A stretch of DNA of 64,000 bases. It comes from Pseudomonas sp. 8O (GTDB lineage Bacteria; Pseudomonadota; Gammaproteobacteria; Pseudomonadales; Pseudomonadaceae). Below, piece after piece: positions 26,798 to 35,794 of this stretch. Location: assembly GCF_902506495.1 (NCBI RefSeq), contig NZ_LR733264.1, positions 496,001 to 560,000 of the forward strand, written 5' to 3'. The stretch's first letter is position 1; every line of letters starts with the position of its first letter. Position numbers and translations under genes: made by a program. The notes under the pieces were generated by a model. It was not told the origin of the DNA. It made no database searches and saw only the letters and a program-made list of their open reading frames with translations.

Positions 26798-27553
26798 TCA
26801 GATCGCCTGACCGCCGGATACCTCGATGCGCTGGGCGTTGATCCAGCGATTCTGCTCGCCGAGCAGGCTGGCGATCATCGGGCCGATGTCGTCCGGCACG
26901 CCGACCCGACCCAGCGCCGTCATGTCCGCGAACACCTTGTTCAGGTCCGGCATGTCACGTACGGCTCCACCCAGGAAATCCGTTTCGATGGCGCCGGGCG
27001 CCACGGTGTTGACTGCGATACCCCGGCTGCCCAGCTCCTTGGCCATATACAGGCTCAGCACTTCCACTGCGCCCTTGACCGCCGAGTAGGCGGAGAAACC
27101 GGGATAGGACACGCGGGTCAGCCCGGACGAGATATTGACGATACGACCGCCATCGGCCATCAGTGGCAGCAACGCCTGGGTGAGGAAGAACACTCCTTTG
27201 AAATGCACGTTCACCAGGGCATCGAACTGAGCTTCAGTAGTGTCGGCAATCGACGCCATGTCGCCATGGCCGGCGTTGTTGATCAGGTGGTCGAAACTGT
27301 CGCGTTGCCAGGTCTCGTTAAGTGCCTGGCGCAGGCGTTGTACGAAGGCCGGAAAGGTGCTGACGTCGCCTGCGTCGAGCTGCAGGGCGACCGCCTTGCG
27401 TCCCTGGGCCTGGATGTCGGCAACCACGGCCTGTGCGGTGTCGGCCTGGCTGTGATAGGTGACGACGACATCGATGTCCTGACGCGCGATGTTCAGCGCA
27501 GTGTTGCGGCCGAGGCCACGGCTGGAGCCGGTTACGATGGCGATCTTGGTCAT
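26798..27553 (-). CDS. Short-chain dehydrogenase/reductase (SDR), AraC-linked
   Basis: A 251-residue classical SDR: cofactor TGSSRGLGRN, NNAGHGD, catalytic NISSGLT and YSAVKGA, C-terminus WINAQRIEVSGGQ. The start is ATG 27553; the frame remains open upstream to 27607 without a better site. It is transcribed divergently from an AraC regulator 140 bases away, which probably controls it. This genomic pairing of an SDR with an AraC_N-type regulator is frequent in pseudomonads. Confidence 0.92.
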   Translation of the reverse strand: MTKIAIVTGSSRGLGRNTALNIARQDIDVVVTYHSQADTAQAVVADIQAQGRKAVALQLDAGDVSTFPAFVQRLRQALNETWQRDSFDHLINNAGHGDMASIADTTEAQFDALVNVHFKGVFFLTQALLPLMADGGRIVNISSGLTRVSYPGFSAYSAVKGAVEVLSLYMAKELGSRGIAVNTVAPGAIETDFLGGAVRDMPDLNKVFADMTALGRVGVPDDIGPMIASLLGEQNRWINAQRIEVSGGQAI

Positions 27554-27692
27554 GGTAAAAATCCTCTCATGGGTGAACGGGATTTCATTGTGTGGCTCGT
27601 GGCGCAACCCCGTCGTTACCGAAACCTCGACGCTTTTTGCCTATTTCTCCAAGAGGAAAAGACATGCTCTGGATCAGCATCAGGAGCCTACG

Positions 27693-28565
27693 ATGAGCGC
27701 AGCGCTGCTGGAGGTTGTGCGCGGTTATCTGAATCGACATGGCCAACCCGGCGGGCTTGCCCAAACGCCCATTCCCGGCTTGACCATCATTCGCACGTCA
27801 GAGCCCAGCGGGCTGGATTACGCCATCACCCGGCCTCTGGCCTGCCTGGTGTTGCAGGGCAGCAAGCGCGTCATGATGGGCACCCGGAGCTTCAACTTCA
27901 GCGCCGGTGATTCGCTGTTGATCACCGCCGACGTACCGACGGTCAGCCAGATCATCCAGGCGAGCCACGAGGTCCCGTATATCTCGCTGGTGATCGACCT
28001 CGATCCTGCACTGCTCACCGAATTGATGGAGGAGATGAAGGCGGTGCCGAGTGCGGAGCTGGAGCCCATCCGCATCGAACCGACCGATAGCGAAGTCGCC
28101 GAAGCGGCACTACGCCTGATGCGACTGCTCGAGCGCCCGGCTTCGGCGACGGTGCTGCATGCGTCGCTTGTGCGCGAACTGCATTACTGGTTGCTGGCTG
28201 GCCGGCATGGCCCGGCGATCAGTCGCCTGGGCTGGCCGGACGGCCATGCGCAACGCATCGCTCGGGCGGTGAAGGTGCTGCGCACCGAATTCACCCGGCC
28301 GCTGCCGGTGGAGCATCTGGCGTCCGTGGCCGGTATGAGTCCGTCATCTTTTCATCACCACTTTCGCAACCAGACATCATTGACGCCGCTGCAATTTCAG
28401 AAACAGCTGCGTCTGATCGAGGCGCGTCGCCTGATGACGGGGGAGGGCGCCACCGCCAGCAGTGCGGCGTTCGCGGTGGGTTACGAAAGTGTGTCGCAGT
28501 TCAGCCGGGAGTACCGCCGGCTGTTCGGCCTGCCGCCGGCGAGAGACGCCAGTGTCGCTTGCTGA
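27693..28565 (+). CDS. AraC family transcriptional regulator
   Basis: A 290-residue regulator. The N-terminal cupin-like AraC_N domain (residues about 20-180; ACLVLQGSKRVMMGTRSFNF, GDSLLITADVPTVSQI) precedes the two-HTH AraC domain (about 190-285; LPVEHLASVAGMSPSSFHHH, ASSAAFAVGYESVSQFSREY). The start is ATG 27693 with AGGAG six bases upstream. It is divergent from an SDR gene, its likely target. Confidence 0.93.
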   Translation: MSAALLEVVRGYLNRHGQPGGLAQTPIPGLTIIRTSEPSGLDYAITRPLACLVLQGSKRVMMGTRSFNFSAGDSLLITADVPTVSQIIQASHEVPYISLVIDLDPALLTELMEEMKAVPSAELEPIRIEPTDSEVAEAALRLMRLLERPASATVLHASLVRELHYWLLAGRHGPAISRLGWPDGHAQRIARAVKVLRTEFTRPLPVEHLASVAGMSPSSFHHHFRNQTSLTPLQFQKQLRLIEARRLMTGEGATASSAAFAVGYESVSQFSREYRRLFGLPPARDASVAC

Positions 28566-28583
28566 CACGAGCAACCGCCTTGC

Positions 28584-29264
28584 TCACACCTGTCTCAGGG
28601 GAAAATCCGCAGGTTCGAAGTGTTCTCTTGCGTCCATGCGAATCCCCCGCAGGCTGCGCATCTCCAGATAGGACGCGTACAGGGGCTCGGCGAAGTAGCT
28701 GATCAGGATCGAGCGGCGACGTGTGCCGAGCCGGTTCAGGCTGCCGGCGTGTATCAGGTCCACATCGAACACCAGGATGTCGCCGGCCGCACCCGCAAGC
28801 TGCACTGAGCGGGACTCGTCGTTGAAATCGAAGGGGGGCTCGCCGGCAGGCGGACGGTGGCTGCTCGGGACGATACGGGTGGCGCCGTTGTCTGGGCCGT
28901 AGTCATCGAAGTAGACCATGGCATTGACGATATCACCCGGGCGCTGCGCCGACAGATCGCGATGCAGTTGCTGATGACCGCCACCAGCCAGTGGCTCGCG
29001 GCCCTCCACCTGCGTGAGGAAGAAACGTTCGCCGATCAGCTCGCCGACCACTGCCAGCAAGTGTGGCAGGCGGCACACAGCCTGAATCGTGGCGTCGTCA
29101 TCCAGCAGCGAGTGATGCCAGTCTGCGCCACGCGGTACCGGCCACTGATCCGAGGGGGTAATGCCCGCATCGAACACGGTGCGCAACCCATCCAGCCACC
29201 CTATAGGAACCGCCTGGCGTAGCAACGCATAGCCGTCGTGGTGGAGTTGTTCGCGGTCCGTCAT
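28584..29264 (-). CDS. Phytanoyl-CoA dioxygenase (PhyH) family protein
   Basis: A 226-residue Fe(II)/2-oxoglutarate-dependent oxygenase with the double-stranded beta-helix facial triad visible: His101-x-Asp103 in LHRDLSAQ and distal His172 in LIHAGS. The Arg cluster RRR at 182-184 can bind 2-oxoglutarate. Bacterial members hydroxylate small molecules; the substrate is unknown. The start is ATG 29264 with AGGAG eight bases upstream, rather than the longer frame to 29453, which runs into the next gene's leader. It is convergent with the AraC gene. Confidence 0.88.
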   Translation of the reverse strand: MTDREQLHHDGYALLRQAVPIGWLDGLRTVFDAGITPSDQWPVPRGADWHHSLLDDDATIQAVCRLPHLLAVVGELIGERFFLTQVEGREPLAGGGHQQLHRDLSAQRPGDIVNAMVYFDDYGPDNGATRIVPSSHRPPAGEPPFDFNDESRSVQLAGAAGDILVFDVDLIHAGSLNRLGTRRRSILISYFAEPLYASYLEMRSLRGIRMDAREHFEPADFPLRQV

Positions 29265-29446
29265 GGTCAGGCTCCTGTCATCCATGCATCCCGAAGAAAA
29301 CAGGTGGAAGTCGAAGAGGCAAGCCAGTTCTTCAATGCATGACTCTCCGTCTGCAAATTCAGCCGCAGGCCATGACCAAGACTGAATACAATGGCGCCTG
29401 AACTTTCCGCGCCATGCACATGGCTGTACCGAACGAGGAACGCCCC

Positions 29447-29932
29447 ATGGCATCCGCAGACAAACAGAAGAAGCGCGCCCAACGGGCCAAGACCAAAGCC
29501 AGGCAGAACCGCATGGGCAAGCCCAAGGCGCAGGTCAATGTCGTCCATCCGATTCTCGCCAACCCGTTGATCAACGAGCCGTTCGATGATGTCGAGATCG
29601 ACCTGAGCACCTTCGATTTCAAGGATATCGAGGAGAATGGCTTCGACCCCGCGCATTTCGATGACCTGTTCCAGGCCATGAAAGCCGGCGAAGGCATCAG
29701 CCTGCTCGCCCTGTGCCTGATATTCCTGCAGTACCCGGTGCTGGAGCTGGTGGTCGCCGAGGAGTCGGAAGAGGCCGCGACCGACTTCATGATGGGCCTG
29801 CTGATCGTCTACCGCGGCATCTTCCACGATGAAGACGAAGACGCCGCGATCACCTGGATCGGCAGCGACGCCTTCCAGAGCGCCTATAACGAAGCGTCGC
29901 TGATCCTGCAGAAGAAGAACGCCCGCGCCTGA
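29447..29932 (+). CDS. Hypothetical protein with acidic mid-region
   Basis: A 161-residue cytosolic protein. A basic N-terminus (KQKKRAQRAKTKARQNRMGK) is followed by strongly acidic stretches (FDDVEIDLSTFDFKDIEENG; HDEDEDAA). No transmembrane segment is certain, though ISLLALCLIFLQYPVLELVV is hydrophobic. The family is not recognised. The start is ATG 29447 with GAGGA seven bases upstream. It is divergent from the PhyH gene. Confidence 0.8.
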   Translation: MASADKQKKRAQRAKTKARQNRMGKPKAQVNVVHPILANPLINEPFDDVEIDLSTFDFKDIEENGFDPAHFDDLFQAMKAGEGISLLALCLIFLQYPVLELVVAEESEEAATDFMMGLLIVYRGIFHDEDEDAAITWIGSDAFQSAYNEASLILQKKNARA

Positions 29933-29945
29933 TTCATTTCGGCAG

Positions 29946-30425
29946 TCAGCCCTTCAGCGCCGCCTCGATTCTGGCAATGTCGATCTTGCTCATGGTCATC
30001 ATCGCCTCGAAGGCGCGTTTGGCCGCTGCGCGATCGGGGCTGGCGATGGCGGCGCTGAGGAGGCGCGGGGTGATCTGCCAGGAGACGCCCCATTCGTCCT
30101 TGCACCAGCCACATTCACTGGCCTGGCCGCCGTGGTCGATGATCGCGTGCCACAGGCGATCCGTCTCGGCCTGATCGTCGGTGGCGACCTGAAACGAGAA
30201 CGCCTCGTTGTGCTGGAATGCCGGGCCGCCATTCAGACCCAGGCAGGGAATGCCCATCACGCTGAACTCCACCGTCAACACATCGCCCTGCTGGCCACTG
30301 GGGTAGTCACCGGGCGCATGGTGGACCGCCAGCACGGCGCTGTCGGGAAAGGTCTTGGCGTAGAAGGTCGCAGCCTCCAGCGCGTCGCGGTCGTACCAGA
30401 GGCAGATGGTGTTCTTGCTGGTCAT
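29946..30425 (-). CDS. VOC-fold protein (PhnB / 3-demethylubiquinone methyltransferase-like)
   Basis: A 159-residue protein of the PF06983 group in the vicinal-oxygen-chelate superfamily. Despite the family name it is not a methyltransferase. Typical text is ICLWYDRDALEAATFYAKTF, GIPCLGLNGGPAFQHNEAFS, CGWCKDEWGVSWQITP and a C-terminal RAFEAMMTMSKIDIARIEAA. It probably binds a small ligand or metal. It ends 13 bases from the convergent hypothetical gene. Confidence 0.9.
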   Translation of the reverse strand: MTSKNTICLWYDRDALEAATFYAKTFPDSAVLAVHHAPGDYPSGQQGDVLTVEFSVMGIPCLGLNGGPAFQHNEAFSFQVATDDQAETDRLWHAIIDHGGQASECGWCKDEWGVSWQITPRLLSAAIASPDRAAAKRAFEAMMTMSKIDIARIEAALKG

Positions 30426-30503
30426 CCTGAGTCTCCCGCCATGGGTTGAGACTCAGCAGTCTAGACGGCAGTGACGCGCTGGCTTGTCCTTGCCTGTTCG
30501 TCG

Positions 30504-31304
30504 TTACGGCTGCGGTTCTGTCATCCAGAACATCGGGAACTGATCGAAGGGGTAGTGCTTGCCATCGTAGCGGACGGTGGTACTGACCTTGCGTAGCACG
30601 GGTTCCTGCCAGCCTGCGCGAACCTGAGCGGTTAGCACCAGGTCGGCATAGCCATGGGCTTGCTTCGACCCAAGGCCCAGCGTCAGGTCGGCTCGCTCCG
30701 ATTGGAAGTCACTATCCGTGACACAGGACGTGCCCTTTAGCGTCGTCCACGAATACAGATAGGTGGCAAACACCGGCCTCAGCCGAGGCCCTTGCGGCAC
30801 TACCAGCGTCAGCAGGTCATTGAAGCCTGCATCCGGACAGCTCGCCCCGCGCGCGACACTGCGCACCACTACACCGAACGCGCGAACGCCTGGCGCCAGG
30901 TGATAGCGCGCGGTATCCAGCCACAGGCTACCGGCATCTATTTCCAGTGCGGCATCTTCGCCAAGGTAGTCGTCATAACGTTCGCGCAATTGCCCGCTCT
31001 GCGTGTCCACCTTCGCCACCAGCCAGTTGAGGTTGCGCTCGCCCGCTGGCGTGGCGTCCTCGGCGTCACGGTAAGCCAGGGTCACCACGGACAACGCCGG
31101 ATCATCCGGCCAGGGCTTGCAGGCAGCCGCCACCAACGGCCCGTCGCCGCGCCCGTCAGGGGGCGTCCAGCCTTGTTGTCCCAGTTGGGTCGCCAGTGAG
31201 TCCAGCAAGGAAGCGTCGCAGGGCTGTGGCTGGCGCGTGTCGGCGTGAGCGAGGGAGAGCAGGCAGAGCGCGAAGGCGGAGACGATGCTGCGTAAACGGT
31301 CCAT
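30504..31304 (-). CDS. Secreted hypothetical protein
   Basis: A 266-residue exported protein: signal peptide MDRLRSIVSAFALCLLSLAHA, then a mature region with four or more Cys (QPCDASLL, AACKPWP, ASCPDAG, TSCVTDS), consistent with periplasmic disulfides. Segments such as SVVTLAYRD and LWLDTARYHLAPGVRAFGVV suggest a beta-sandwich or repeat fold. No family is recognised. The start is set by the signal peptide; the frame upstream to 31466 has no ribosome-binding site. Confidence 0.78.
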   Translation of the reverse strand: MDRLRSIVSAFALCLLSLAHADTRQPQPCDASLLDSLATQLGQQGWTPPDGRGDGPLVAAACKPWPDDPALSVVTLAYRDAEDATPAGERNLNWLVAKVDTQSGQLRERYDDYLGEDAALEIDAGSLWLDTARYHLAPGVRAFGVVVRSVARGASCPDAGFNDLLTLVVPQGPRLRPVFATYLYSWTTLKGTSCVTDSDFQSERADLTLGLGSKQAHGYADLVLTAQVRAGWQEPVLRKVSTTVRYDGKHYPFDQFPMFWMTEPQP

Positions 31305-31546
31305 GTTGGTGAGTCCTTGTTCGACCCCATTCGTCTGAGCGGAAACCGCAGGTGTGGGGTGTGGCGACTTTACGCTGAAAGATGGGAGAGGGTGGAGTAG
31401 CTGGACTATGTGGGAGGCTGCTATCGGCCAAAAGCGGTCATTCCGGAGGAGAAATAGTCTCTCCACTTTTCACCGTTGCGCTTGACCCTATTCCCTCCTT
31501 ACGGCTACATGCGCGTACTGATCAAAAAACCAAGGAAGATCCCCAC

Positions 31547-32005
31547 ATGCCCCGCCTGGTCTGGCTGCGCGACCATATGCAACACAGCGACACCCTGGCG
31601 CAGTGGCTGCATCAGCAGTTCGTATACGAGTTTATCGAGCAGCCCTTGGCCGACTGGCAGCGCGAATTCGCGGAAGGCCAGGGCAACGGTGATTGGCAAT
31701 GCCTGATCGCACTAGAGAATGACCAGCTACTTGGCGGTGCTGCACTCGCCGTCAACGATCTGCCCGAGCGCCCGGAGTTGGGTCCCTGGCTCGCCTGCGT
31801 CTTTATCGCTCCGCAGGCAAGGAAGCGAGGCTTGGCGGAACAGTTGATAGAAGGCATCTGCGCCGCCGCAAAGGCCAACGGCACCACACGGCTGTACCTG
31901 CACACCCATGATCGCAGCGACTACTACTCCAAGCGTGGATGGCAGGTGCAGGAATTTTTTCAGGCCTGGGGCAAGGAGCAGCGGTTGATGCTGCTAGATC
32001 TCTGA
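31547..32005 (+). CDS. GNAT family N-acetyltransferase
   Basis: A 152-residue acetyl-CoA-dependent acetyltransferase. The cofactor-binding motif A appears as ACVFIAPQARKRGLAEQLIE and the C-terminal strand as RLYLHTHDRSDYYSKRGWQV. The substrate is unknown. AAGGAAG lies upstream of ATG 31547. It is the last ordinary gene before the small RT/defence locus. Confidence 0.88.
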   Translation: MPRLVWLRDHMQHSDTLAQWLHQQFVYEFIEQPLADWQREFAEGQGNGDWQCLIALENDQLLGGAALAVNDLPERPELGPWLACVFIAPQARKRGLAEQLIEGICAAAKANGTTRLYLHTHDRSDYYSKRGWQVQEFFQAWGKEQRLMLLDL

Positions 32006-32124
32006 ACTCGCCTAGGTTTGAAGAAGAAGGTAGAGAGCAAAAATCTGGGAAAGCGGATGCTCGCAACAGGGATGAACAGGCCAGTAGCTGTTGATGCAGG
32101 AGCATCAATATCGTGGTCTGTCCC

Positions 32125-32182
32125 CAATTGTTTCAGTCCCCAATTGTTTCAATTGTTTCGCAATTGTTTCGCCAATTGTTTC
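32125..32182. repeat. Five irregular copies of CAATTGTTTC
   Basis: The decamer starts at 32125, 32141, 32150, 32161 and 32173, that is at spacings of 16, 9, 11 and 12 bases. It forms the 3' end of the short minus-strand ORF and is preceded by GTGGTCTGTCCCC. The latter text is, from memory, common in repeats near REP-associated transposase genes. Confidence 0.85.
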
Positions 32183-32363
32183 GCTTCGCTTTGCCAATGG
32201 TTTGCCCTTGCTGCTTTGGATCATGTTTAGAAAGACCGGCGGTATTTACTTGAAACTCAATGTCGGCATGGGATGGCTCGCGATAATTGCCATTATTTCC
32301 TGAGTCGTCTACAAGCTGCGCCAATGCATGGACGATCGTATCTGTAAGCGGGATGGTATTCAT
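32133..32363 (-). pseudogene. Short Abi-like N-terminal fragment downstream of the RT gene
   Basis: A 76-codon ORF from ATG 32363. The first about 62 residues look like a real domain (TIVHALAQLVDDSGNNGNYR, EPSHADIEFQ, LSKHDPKQQGQTIGKAKR). From memory, this arrangement resembles the N-terminal AbiJ-NTD3-type region of abortive-infection proteins, but I cannot confirm it. The remaining residues (NNWRNNCETIETIGD) are encoded by the CAATTGTTTC repeats, so the gene seems cut off there. It is codirectional with and 135 bases downstream of the RT-nitrilase gene. It could be a remnant or a small accessory. Confidence 0.5.
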
Positions 32364-32498
32364 AAGCCTCTCACCCTTTCCCTGCGGCTGACTATCCGAG
32401 TGCCAGCGAATGTGGTGCGTTGAACTGATGTGACTCAACAAATCTATCGCGCATCAGCAGTGCAAAGCGTTGTTCTCTATACCTATTCATTTTCTAAT

Positions 32499-35400
32499 TT
32501 ATGCCTTGGGTAATACTTTCCGATCCGCGGCCATATCCTCGCTAAAACCATCTGGTACAGGCTTAAAACCTGAGGCTGGCGAGCGGTGGCTGGACTGGAA
32601 CTGGCGCAGGCTCAATACGTCGATTTCACCTGTAATGCAGTAGTCGTGGTTGCCACCCTTGACGCGCAATATGTCGCGTTTCCAGCGGTCCTTGTATGGG
32701 GCGCGGATACGGCTATCACCGAAGCGGCGGTTGTTGCACTGGATGATGTAGGCATGAATATCTAGGGCGGCAGACTCCACCAGCGCATTGAATGTGTCGG
32801 TGTCGCTGTTCCACTCTGGGACAAACAGCGCATCGACCTGGCCGCGTAGGTCAGCGCGGTAGCGGATATTCGTCAGCTCGCTACAAATCATGATGGCAAA
32901 GCGGAATTCACCATGCTGGATGACCGGAGGCTTTTGCCACTGCTGTTCTTGAGCGGGCTTCAGCTGTAGGCCAGCCAGACGAAAGAGTTCTTGCTCCTCA
33001 TGGAATGCTGGACGTTGTTTATCCTGGCGATAGAGCATCAGCGAAGGGAACCCAAGACCGTCGTGGGTGAGCGAAGCCCAAACCTGGTGGCGTACATACT
33101 TTTTCGGCGCGTGGAGGTACTCGACCCCGGTGATCAAAGATATGCCACGGCCCTTGAGCTTGTCGGCGATACGCATAAACCATTGGGGTGGTAATGCCAC
33201 TTCCGGGAGGATCAAGTAACCGGCGCCGTCAGGCCGAGAGATTAGTTCGTTGATCAGGCGATTGATCCGTTGGTAACGGTGCAGACCGTCCGGGTCGGGC
33301 AATCCCATGATCGCGGCGGTAAAGCTTTCATCTTTGGTTTCCAAGCTCGCTACAGCGATGGTCTGCTTGGCTTTGGGATCTCCGTCGGGGATATACAACA
33401 CCTGCTTTTTGTCGAGGTGCGGCATCTTGTGCTCAGTCAGCTCAAAGCCTCGTAGTGCCTGCACCACCAGCCCCAGGGTCTGGCGGCTGGAGGCAGCAAA
33501 AGGAGTGGGCACTATGAGGTAGAGCTCATTGAGGCTGAACGGTCGAGTGGCAAAGGTAAGTCCAGGCGGTGTACCGCGTTTAAACCTGAGCCAATTCGCC
33601 AGCGTGGCTATGCCGTCGCTCATCTCATCAGGCAGCAATTTCTCTAAGTCAGCAGTTGTGAGGTTTTTACGGAGTGGAATACCGCGCTGGCTGACCATTT
33701 CCTGAGGAAGGCCTGCAAAGCGAAGGGGAATATGGGCAAGGTCGAAGCTGAACATACGAGCTTGAAGCTTCTGTATGTTCTGGCTGGTGATGTTCATTGG
33801 CCTGTCCAGGAAGTTACTCCAGATGATGAAGGCAAGGCTCTCCATATGGCTTGTCATCTGGTTCTTCCAGGCGGTAGCCCCCGACTTGCTTAGGCGGGAA
33901 GGAAAAGCTGAAACGATGCTCTGCGCTGTAACTTCCCAGATAGATCGTTTCCACAAATGTCGGGCTTCGGCTGGCACGTCGGTCACGGTCAGACTTTTGA
34001 TCTCCAGAGTGCAGTCATTTTCAACTTTGTTGATTAGGCCAGTGAGTGCGCTGATGATCTTGTCTAGGTACTCAAAATCTTCACAGGCCGTAGCCATACG
34101 GATGATACGTGGCAGGTATTGAGCCAGCTCGAAGAACTTCGCCGGGGTCAGCAGATGCTCAATGACTGCGGCGAAAAAGGCATGACGGTGTGCTTGCCAG
34201 TCCTCTGGGGGGATATCACGTTCGAAGGCTTCGTAGTTGCGGAGGCTGAGTGCAAAGCCAGCTCGGTGCAGCGTCAGAGCATCAGTTTTGCGTAGGTTGT
34301 CTGCTTGCTCACCGGCCAGGTTGGTAGCTTTGAGCAGATCCGTTGCCACGGTGTTGGGCGAATTCGGCAGGTCCGGTAAAGCGCGCCATTCGCTGGCACG
34401 TTGGTTGATCTGTTCGGAAATGGCGTTGACCAGAGCGGTGCCTGCAGAGCCCCCAAGTATGAACAGCTTGTTTTTGCTGTTTTCAAAAGCGATGCGGTCC
34501 TTTTTGAGATAGTCAGGCTTGAACAGGATGCTGCCTTTATCTTTTTTGAGCAGATCCTTTCCGCCGTCGCGACTAAAAATCCACTCCCAAAACTGCTCGG
34601 TGCTTTTGATGTCGCTGGCGTTTTCCATGACCAGCAGAATGTCATCCACATAACGACCGTAATAAAGCGGTACCACTTGTTGCTCGATGAACTGGTCGAG
34701 CTTGAGTAGCGCGGCGTTTGCGACTACAGCAGACGCAGGCAAACCGACGGGTAAACCTTTTTTCAGCGGTGTTTCTTGTGCCCAGGCCAACAAGGCGGAG
34801 ATGAACAGGCGGTTAAGTTTTGACTGCGATTCGCTCAGCTCAATTTGGGCTAACTTGAGGAAGCTATCATCGAGCATAAAGCCGGGGCTTAGCTCGTGAT
34901 AGAAACTGCTTACATCGGCTGTCAGGGCTAATACTTTTTTCTTCTCGCTCAGGGCAGTGCGCATCGCCTTGATGCCACCGTCGCGCCACTCGCGAAAGGG
35001 CCTGAGGTAAGGTTTGAAGGAGCCAAGTGCCCACGTGTTGATCTCGTCATGCCGGTTACGACGTAGGCGGCTGCCAAAGACGTTGCTGCTGAGCTGCTTG
35101 TCGAAGAGACCGCCGACTTCCATCATCCAGAGCGATGACAGCACGTGAAAGTCGATGCTGCAGCGGGCCATGAGGCGGAATACGGCGGTGGGTTGATTGC
35201 CGGCCTCCGTCGCGCTTAGCCACTCAGCTTCCGGTGAGGCGAAGATCAGGCTTTGATCCTTCTCTGCCTTCTCTGGCCGGATTTCTTTGGGTGCCAGCGT
35301 CCAAGTGCCGAGAAAATCGGGCTCTTTCACCCAATCCTCGCTACTGGCTTCAATCTGTTCTTTCAGACGAGCAAGGTTTTTGCCCAGATCATCTTCATAG

Positions 35401-35510
35401 TCGACGATGTCGAACAGCGAGGGGTTGGTTGAGTAGTAGAGGTCAACCTTGGCCTTGCGGTAGGCAAGGCCAAGGTCGGAAAGCGATACCGATATTTGAG
35501 CGACGTCCAT
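32499..35510 (-). CDS. Reverse transcriptase-nitrilase fusion, type 1 defence-associated RT (DRT1/UG1)
   Basis: A 1003-residue protein. The N-terminal half is a reverse transcriptase with catalytic Asp199 in LTADVSSFYHEL, the GLPVGLPAS motif and the YVDD box (Asp289-Asp290). The C-terminal third is a nitrilase/amidase-like domain with the candidate triad Glu770 (LPEVALP), Lys831 (YRQDKQRP) and Cys876 (MICSELTN). The RT-nitrilase architecture is that of DRT1 (UG1), an experimentally established antiphage RT class. The middle (about 380-690) is helical with no recognised domain. The start has an AAGG site. GC content is lower than in the neighbours, supporting transfer. No integrase is adjacent. 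Confidence 0.93.
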   Translation of the reverse strand: MDVAQISVSLSDLGLAYRKAKVDLYYSTNPSLFDIVDYEDDLGKNLARLKEQIEASSEDWVKEPDFLGTWTLAPKEIRPEKAEKDQSLIFASPEAEWLSATEAGNQPTAVFRLMARCSIDFHVLSSLWMMEVGGLFDKQLSSNVFGSRLRRNRHDEINTWALGSFKPYLRPFREWRDGGIKAMRTALSEKKKVLALTADVSSFYHELSPGFMLDDSFLKLAQIELSESQSKLNRLFISALLAWAQETPLKKGLPVGLPASAVVANAALLKLDQFIEQQVVPLYYGRYVDDILLVMENASDIKSTEQFWEWIFSRDGGKDLLKKDKGSILFKPDYLKKDRIAFENSKNKLFILGGSAGTALVNAISEQINQRASEWRALPDLPNSPNTVATDLLKATNLAGEQADNLRKTDALTLHRAGFALSLRNYEAFERDIPPEDWQAHRHAFFAAVIEHLLTPAKFFELAQYLPRIIRMATACEDFEYLDKIISALTGLINKVENDCTLEIKSLTVTDVPAEARHLWKRSIWEVTAQSIVSAFPSRLSKSGATAWKNQMTSHMESLAFIIWSNFLDRPMNITSQNIQKLQARMFSFDLAHIPLRFAGLPQEMVSQRGIPLRKNLTTADLEKLLPDEMSDGIATLANWLRFKRGTPPGLTFATRPFSLNELYLIVPTPFAASSRQTLGLVVQALRGFELTEHKMPHLDKKQVLYIPDGDPKAKQTIAVASLETKDESFTAAIMGLPDPDGLHRYQRINRLINELISRPDGAGYLILPEVALPPQWFMRIADKLKGRGISLITGVEYLHAPKKYVRHQVWASLTHDGLGFPSLMLYRQDKQRPAFHEEQELFRLAGLQLKPAQEQQWQKPPVIQHGEFRFAIMICSELTNIRYRADLRGQVDALFVPEWNSDTDTFNALVESAALDIHAYIIQCNNRRFGDSRIRAPYKDRWKRDILRVKGGNHDYCITGEIDVLSLRQFQSSHRSPASGFKPVPDGFSEDMAADRKVLPKA

Positions 35511-35794
35511 TTCTTAACCTTCGGCAATCCTGAGATATCCCGGATATTACCGAATGCACGCATGACTGGGCGAAAGTAATGCAAAGTGCTCGATCTCTAC
35601 TAAAAGGTTGTCATGAATAGACTACCGGACTACCCATAGGCAATTTAACGGGCAGCTTTTGGCCGGTAGGCGCCTGTCGTGACAGGCTGTAACTGGCCAG
35701 AGCAGCGAACACTATTTCCGTTTTTAAGCCATGTCTGCGGCGAATACACAAACGCCGCGAGCTACGTGAGGCCGCATTTGAATAATGCGATGAA
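35511..35794. other. 284-bp upstream region of the RT gene with hairpins
   Basis: No gene is seen. A nested fold lies at 35660-35699: outer TGGCC/GGCCA (35660-35664, 35695-35699) around inner GCCTGTC/GACAGGC (35672-35678, 35681-35687). A second hairpin, GCGGCG/CGCCGC, is at 35737-35742 with 35753-35758. The region could carry a promoter, leader or non-coding RNA for the RT; this is inference. Confidence 0.4.

Noticed and set aside
32125..32182. CAATTGTTTC repeats as a CRISPR array
   Set aside because: Units are 10 bases with 9-16 base periods and no unique spacers; no cas genes are present.
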